This document shows positions 58,181-64,000 of a stretch of DNA of 64,000 nt, piece by piece. This DNA comes from Boswellia sacra. Taxonomy: Eukaryota; Streptophyta; Magnoliopsida; Sapindales; Burseraceae. How positions within the stretch are numbered: position 1 is the first letter of the stretch; each line of letters starts with the position of its first letter. Location: positions 1-64,000 of the forward strand of contig SNVD02013601.1 in NCBI GenBank assembly GCA_013180625.2, given 5' to 3'. A program made the translations under genes and the position numbers. Below the pieces are notes generated by a model. The model had not been told where the DNA came from, ran no database searches, and saw nothing but the letters and a program-made list of their open reading frames with translations.

Positions 58181-58469
58181 TCTATATATTATATAAATTA
58201 TAATGCATTTGGGTAATGTGCGATAATATTTTTTCGGTCACTGTTTTTAAATATATTGGATAGCAGCATGACCACATCAAAAATATACATATGGTTATGA
58301 AGTAGAAAGCTAATTGAGAAAAGTACTTCTGTTGGGCAATATATAAATTATAGGTTAGTGTGGTCCCACATGTGTTCAGATTTTTCGTTAAATACTTGTA
58401 ATTATATTTAATATTGAGGGGCATAATAATAATTTAACATTATATATGAGTTTAAATCAATTTTATAAA
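58181..58469. other. 3' flank of pseudogene C, no gene seen
   Basis: AT-rich DNA; part (AATTATATAT...AGTGTGGTCC.AC.TGT) resembles the 3' flank of copy A near 36,610-36,640. Confidence 0.5.
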
Positions 58470-58535
58470 GTTTCGATTCGAACTCGAGACCTCCTACATT
58501 GTAAAGTGCTTGATTTACCACCAGACTACAAGATA
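58470..58535 (-). repeat. tRNA-like SINE head (box A and box B)
   Basis: On the minus strand TAGTCTGGTGG (58,529-58,519) fits a pol III box A and GTCTCGAGTTCGAATC (58,490-58,475) fits box B, 40 bp apart. It does not fold as a complete tRNA, so a tRNA-derived SINE is likelier. Confidence 0.55.
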
Positions 58536-58610
58536 TTTTTGTTTAAAGTCAACAAAAAATATATTTAAGCTATAAATTATGCTATGAAATATGTTAAATT
58601 TTAACTTGTT

Positions 58611-58670
58611 TGCGCTCAAACCTAGGACCCCCTCTCTTCTACATGGCATGTTCACCACTAGGCTACAACA
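58611..58670 (-). repeat. Second tRNA-like SINE head
   Basis: On the minus strand TAGCCTAGTGG (58,664-58,654) as box A and GGTCCTAGGTTTGAGCGC (58,629-58,612) as a weaker box B. Same orientation as, and about 130 bp from, the first. Confidence 0.5.
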
Positions 58671-58739
58671 TATTTATGCATAAAGTTAACAACAAGTAAG
58701 GTATAATTGATTCAAATTAATTATATATTCATACATTTT

Positions 58740-59140
58740 AACTAATTTATTAAAATAAATTAATAAATCTATAGTTCCTCTTATTTAATTTATAATTGAT
58801 TAAAATTAATTATAAATTTTAATTAATTTATTAAAACAAATTAATAAATTTATTAATAAGAATTAATAAATTAAAATAGATTAAAATAAAAATTAATAAA
58901 ATAAATTAATAAATCTATAGTTCCTCTTATTTAATTTATAATTGATTAAAATTAATTATAAATTTTAATAAATCTATTAATAAGAATTATAAATTAAAAT
59001 AGATTAAAATAAAAATTAATAAATCTTTAGCTCCTCTTATCTAATTTATAATTTATTAAAATTAATTATAAATTTTAATTAATATATTAAAATAAATTAA
59101 TAAAATTTATTAATGATAATTAATATATCAAAATAAAAAT
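58740..59140. repeat. AT-rich tandem repeat, three copies of a ~110-145-bp unit
   Basis: CTATAGTTCCTCTTATTTAA followed by TTTATAATTGATTAAAATTA recurs at about 58,770, 58,914 and 59,024 (the last with CTTTAGCTCCTCTTATCTAA). Almost pure A/T between. Confidence 0.85.
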
Positions 59141-59614
59141 ATATTAATATTAATATATATAAAAAATAAATTAATATATTTAGATTAAAATAGAAATTAA
59201 ACAAAAATAGATTAAAAAATTTAGATTAAAAAATTAAACAAAAATAATCAGTTTAATTTTTGTATATTTTTGTTAGCATTTTTTAACAGTTTTGTAATTT
59301 TATAGTACCAAAAATTCAAAAATTATAAATTTTAGATATTTTGCTGAGTATTTTGTGAATTTTTAAATATATTTGTGGATATTTTATTGGGTATTTTTCA
59401 ATTATTTCAAAATTAGTTTTATATTAGAAATACTTTGATAATATGAAAAATGAATATTATGCAAAATAAAATAAGTATTTTTTATATATTTGAATATATT
59501 TGAAAAATTTGAATTAAATAAAATTGACACTTTCTTTGAGTAACTAAATACAATAATTGATTCCTTAAAATAGTATTATAATAAATAATAAAGTACGGTA
59601 TGTTGAACAACTTT

Positions 59615-59685
59615 AAGCAGTTGGTATGGTGATAAGAAAGCTATACTACCTTTCTTGCAGGAATGGTTCGAATCACACTCTTTAA
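59615..59685 (+). repeat. Third tRNA-like SINE head, plus strand
   Basis: GCAGTTGGTATGGTGATAAG (box A-like) and GGAATGGTTCGAATCACAC (box B, GGTTCGAATC) lie about 42 bp apart. Confidence 0.5.
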
Positions 59686-59689
59686 CTTT

Positions 59690-62600
59690 TTAGAAATTTA
59701 TTCAGAGGGTATTTTAGTAATTGTAGTGGTTTTGGATGAAATAGTGATGTCATCTAATGGCAAAAGTAACGGAAGGGTGGTTTATGATGAATTTTGAAAA
59801 AGTCAGGGGTAGGCATTGATGATAAGTGGTAAACAGTAAATATGGACAAAATTAAATCAAAATCAAGAGAGGTTCATGTGATTAGCCCAATAATAAATTA
59901 TTCAATTTCGCTGGATTTGGAGCGTAATTTTTTTTTTAGTCGATTAGTGTTGTGGTTATGGAGTTGTTTGCGAGTGTGGTATGGTATAGCATCAGATAAC
60001 AAGATTTAATTTACTAATCTAAATTATACAACATGTTGATTTTTCAAGATTTACAATATTTACAATATGTTTAAAAAGGCACTAACCACTAATCACCAGA
60101 TTTGATTTTTCGAGCCAATTCAATTTACATCTCTCAGAGAAGAAAACTACTACGAACTTTGCCATGAGGGGTCCAAATGGACTCTCGCAATATTTCTCGG
60201 CTAACATCATGAGAGCTCTCTTTTACTCAATCTATAAATATTCTTGTCAATTATTTATAACAGTTTGTATATAACTTTTAGAGAATAATTTTAATTTAAT
60301 TAAATACATATATAAATTATAATATTACATATTACTCTTAATATTTTAAGAAAATCTTTAGATTATAAAAACATGTAAGTTATTTTTGAAAACATATTTT
60401 AATTATTTATGAACTCCAATAAACTTGAATTGACAAAAAAATGCAAAAAACACAAAAATTGCCCGTCAAAGGCCCACTTGACTAGTGGACTTTTACGAAT
60501 TTTTTTCAGGGCTGCTTCTTAATTGGCGGCTTGACTTTTTGCTCTATTGACTCTTCCACGACGCAATCAACTGTCTTCTTGGCAAAGACAAATTATTTGG
60601 AGTTCGCCAAAGAATTCGTCACTCGTCTCCGCATTATATTATTAATTTAATCCTAATCAGATATGATGAAGAACATTAACCAATTGCGAACTCTATTTAC
60701 AGATTCTTTGAGCCAGCCATTAATTACCAAACGTAGTTTTTAAAAGCATGTTCAATAATAAAGAATGGTATAAAATTACCTTTATATCCCTAAATAAAAT
60801 CAAATAAGAATTGTTGTCTTAGGTAATTAACTTATATAGACTTTACTAGTAACAAACTTTTTATTAACTTTATTTCTTTTGCAATCCCGAAGCTAAGTTG
60901 GTATAGGTGCAATGTTTAAAAATTTACAAGTACCACATTGTCAATATAATTTATCAAAAAATCAATTTTTGTTTCTAAAATCACCAATTATATTCATTGT
61001 TAAAGTAAATTATTTCTATAAACGTTAATTTGTTAATTATTTATACTATTATTATAGTTTTCAAGCTTTTCAAACTTATCTTGGAAATTGAATAAATTAG
61101 AAAAAAATCCCAAAGTTTAACTATGTATTGTAATAACAGTCATGTTCTCGAAAATTTGTATGCCATAGGCCTTTGTCCAGTTTAGATACCGTCAAACACT
61201 ATTTATTAAGTATCATAAGCCAATATATATTATTAGACGTACTCATCGGATACTACTGGATACTATCTAACACATTTATTGGACACATTTAAATGTCAAT
61301 TTGAGTCATACCATATAAATTTTTGAATAAAAGGTAATTTTTTATCAAAGAAAATCTCTAATTTAGATTATTTTCCCAGTTTTTCCTTTGAAATTTAGAA
61401 ATTTAGGCCGAATCGTCAAAGTTTTGAGACATAAGCAATGATGTCCAAATTTTTTGTGTTATAATTTATTAGGGAGAAGTCCACAAGCACCCTTAAGGTT
61501 TGATAAGACTGTTAGTTAAAGACAATCAACCTTTAAACTAACAAATTCATCTCTGATTTTAATTTAATGTAGGGTAATCTTGGTATTTGATAAAAAGAGG
61601 TTCAAATTAATTTCTTGAAATTATACGTAGCCACCTCAAGTTTATAAAATACTATATACCTCCTTTACTATCAATTTATGTCAAGTTTTATATTATTATA
61701 TCAATAAAATTAATATAGTTATGAAATTGCCTTCAAATGATAATATTAATTTAAAATATAATGGAGTACATATTAAATAGGTATAATTTTTTAAAAAAAA
61801 CTAATTCTTGAGTATGCATATTTTATTAATTTTTTAAAATACTATGGAAAAGTTTATCGGCCAACGATTTGCCGTAAATTGAAAGAAAAAATCGTTCTCG
61901 ATCTTGTGATTCTTATAAAAGAAATAGAGAGACAAATGCAGAAAATATAAAATGAAATAAAATTATAATCAATAGTATGTCTCATTCTAGAAAAAGAGTT
62001 TTTATCTTTATAGATTTTATTCAATTATTTAATAACAATAAAGTAAAAGTCTTCGTCAAATTCTTTTAAAGTGTTTGTTGGTAAACTTTTCTAATTTTTT
62101 TAAATAAAAATATACTTATACTAAATTATTAGTTATTTTTATTATATTTATTTAATATATACTCTATTAATTCTTGAATCACTACGTCCTTTTTAATATT
62201 AAATTTAATAAAATAATTTCATTAATATATTAATTTTATTTATATACATAACAAAAAAACTTGATAAAGATTGATAATAATGGGGAGTATTTAAGATTTT
62301 TGAAAACCTAAGTTAGCTATATGGGATTTTAAGAAATTTTAAGATATGTTTGTCCCTCTCTTTATCAAATACTCAAATTATCTCTCAATCAAATCAAACA
62401 AAAAATTAAATTTAAGACTAACTTGTAAGTTGAAAGTTTAACGTCGTCTTTTGCAACGGTTTGACCAAATCTCATGAGTGTTGTAGACTTCCTAATTTAT
62501 TATCCTCATATGCGGCAGGTCGTTTATGGCACATATGCCGATTATTATAGTCGTTGCTGTGACAAAATTATAGTGATAAATAAAAAAGAGAAAGATAAAG

Positions 62601-62768
62601 GATATAATTTTGTGCTTGTCTTCATGAAATATGCTAACCTAAGAAGCTAAGACAATAAACCTCGTATCAACTTTCAAACGAGATTAATTTGTATGTAATA
62701 TAAAGGATCTGAATTTTCAATTCTTATAGTGATGGTTCGATTAAATAAGAGTCAAGTTGATCTTGTTT
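59690..62768. other. Intergenic DNA duplicated from the UGT copy A/C surroundings
   Basis: No gene. About 59,960-60,240 and 61,375-62,260 match 36,700-37,960 downstream of copy A. About 60,240-60,760 matches blocks Q and P upstream of copy C. About 62,460-62,600 matches the upstream DNA of copy B. It is a mosaic of duplicated flanks. Confidence 0.65.
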
Positions 62769-62850
62769 ACTTGGCCGCCAAGTATAATTGTGTGATGTCT
62801 CCAATTGATCTTCTTATAGTGATGTCTCCAGATTTACTTGGCCGCCAAGT
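62769..62850. promoter_or_regulatory. Two palindrome copies upstream of UGT pseudogene D
   Basis: ACTTGGCCGCCAAGT at 62,769-62,783 and 62,836-62,850, identical to the pair upstream of copy A and at similar distance from the ATG (86 bp for the nearer). Confidence 0.5.
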
Positions 62851-62935
62851 ATTGAGTGGCGTCTCCAAGTATTTAAGGTTTTACATCTTGCATCCAAGAC
62901 CTTCAAGTGTTATGCAAAAGGTAGATTTGAAGGAA

Positions 62936-63573
62936 ATGTAAGAACAAAGAGGTAGAGTAACTCAAATCCTTGCAATCTCTTTCCCAGCACAAGGTCATAT
63001 GAACCCCATGCTCCAATTATCCAAGTGCCTAGTATCAAAAGGCCTCAAAGTAACCTTAGTCACCTCCAAATCCACCCCTATATCCAATCAAAACAAAAGC
63101 AGCTCGATCATTATTGAGTCAATTTCCGATGGGTTTGATACAGGATTACCAGTGGAAAACTTTGATGCATTTGCGAAAAGTTTCAGTGTTGTATTTCCAC
63201 AAAGCGTAGCCAAACTCGTTGAAAAGCATAAATTCTCAGAGTATCCAGTAAAGTTTATCGTTTATGACTCAGGCATGCCGTCGATGCTAGATGTAGCCAG
63301 AGGATTGGGCCTCGATGGAGCTCCATTTTTCACTCAACCTTGGGCAGTCAATACAATTTACTATCATCTTTACAAAGGGTCTTGAAAGTTCCTTATGAAG
63401 GTTGTATGATATTGTTGCCCCGGATGCCGCTGCTAATGTACGATGATCTACCAACGTTTGTTCATGAAAATTGCTGTTAGCCATCTCTACGAGACGTCGT
63501 CTTGAATATAATGTCAAATATTCATGAACCCAAATGGATCTTGTGCAACACATATGATAAACTAGAAGAAGAG
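62936..63573 (+). pseudogene. UGT74-type glucosyltransferase pseudogene D, exon 1
   Basis: The start codon is followed at once by TAA (ATGTAAGAACAA against ATGGAAGAACAA in A), a nonsense change at codon 2. The rest of exon 1 is well kept: FPAQGHMNPMLQLSK with the catalytic His, IVYDSGMPSMLDVARGLGLD with the partner Asp. A 1-bp deletion near 63,383 (GGGTCTTGAAAG) shifts the frame and a TAG lies near 63,478 (TAC in C). It ends CNTYDKLEEE at a GTAACT donor. Exon 2 is not in the window. Translation could in theory start at the ATG at 62,999, after the catalytic His codon, which would not help. Confidence 0.9.
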
Positions 63574-64000
63574 GTAACTCATGAATATGTCAATTTATTT
63601 TACCATTTACGATTTTTATACGTGTTAATTATGACATTTATTTGTTATTTAGGACTTTTATACGAAAGGATAAAGGGGTATTTTTTTAAAATATAAACAG
63701 AATTTTTTTTTTGTTAAGATTTGTGAAAAAGAATAGTGCGATTTACAACTTTTGTACAGGTATTTACAGTTTTTATATCTTTATTTACGGCTTTTATTTA
63801 CCCGGTTACGATTTTTATAAAGTTTTGAGAAATTTTAGTTAAATTCCATAAAACATAAATAGTAACTTCAATTATAATTTTTATTTTTCTGCATTCAATT
63901 ACGATATTTATTCGTTATTTATGATTTGTATACGAAATTGTAGAATGATATTCTTGGAAAGATGAATAGTACTTTTGGCTAATATTAGGTAAACAAGAAT
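63574..64000. repeat. Copy of the unnamed repeat family in the intron of pseudogene D
   Basis: After about 15 bases of recognisable intron (GTAACTCATGAATA) the sequence switches to the family seen at 31,435-33,345 (TTTACGATTTTTATA, TTTTGAGAAATTTTAGTTAA, AGATGAATAGTACTTTTGGC). It runs to the window end. The exact border is not clear. Confidence 0.7.

Noticed and set aside
58470..58535. Considered as a real tRNA gene
   Set aside because: Box A and box B fit but the acceptor, D and anticodon stems do not form a full cloverleaf.

Overview
This is plant nuclear DNA from a eudicot: AT-rich, with GT-AG introns, plant-specific gene families (UGT74-type glucosyltransferase, Dof, WOX13) and deeply nested plant transposons. 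The UGT proteins look like Citrus or another woody eudicot to me. That is an impression from memory, not a result. I see no rRNA, tRNA, CRISPR or bacterial feature.

1-28,259 is a stack of nested transposons. A degraded Ty3/gypsy chromovirus (gag end, protease and RT at 5,361-7,264; integrase at 26,456-27,824; 3' LTR 27,855-28,259) was hit twice. In gag, an Ogre/Tat/Athila-type element lies on the minus strand (2,642-5,360), itself interrupted by a plus-strand LTR element (1-2,641). In pol, an 18.7-kb CACTA transposon (7,729-26,452, 3-bp duplication ATA) is inserted; removing it and one ATA leaves the polyprotein reading frame continuous.

The CACTA element is the most interesting object here. 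I see no transposase in it. It holds fragments, several with introns, of about ten unrelated host genes: F-box/LRR-like, midasin, Dof, a GPH-type MFS transporter, mitochondrial phosphate carrier, coatomer beta', GET3/ArsA ATPase, WOX13, a SPOC-domain protein and a 3-hydroxyisobutyryl-CoA hydrolase-like protein. All but Dof lie on the minus strand, and two pairs are fused inside single exons. It is a Pack-CACTA type gene-capture element. A second, 3.7-kb CACTA-like element (50,512-54,180) carries a UPF1 helicase exon.

28,260-34,500 is AT-rich intergenic DNA with MITE/hAT-like elements and an unnamed repeat family.

34,500-64,000 is a tandem cluster of UGT74-like glucosyltransferases. Copy A (34,683-36,241, two exons, 453 aa) is intact. 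Copies B (40,444-41,848), C (45,684-58,180, split by a 10.9-kb Ty1/copia element) and D (62,936-63,573, cut by the window end) are pseudogenes. Copies A, C and D share promoter DNA with a 15-bp palindrome, and parts of the intergenic DNA are duplicated too. The copia element has 345/342-bp LTRs and an AGAAA duplication, and is itself broken by a 1.87-kb solo-LTR-like insertion (47,260-49,128) and the UPF1-bearing CACTA. Only UGT copy A has the look of a working host gene.
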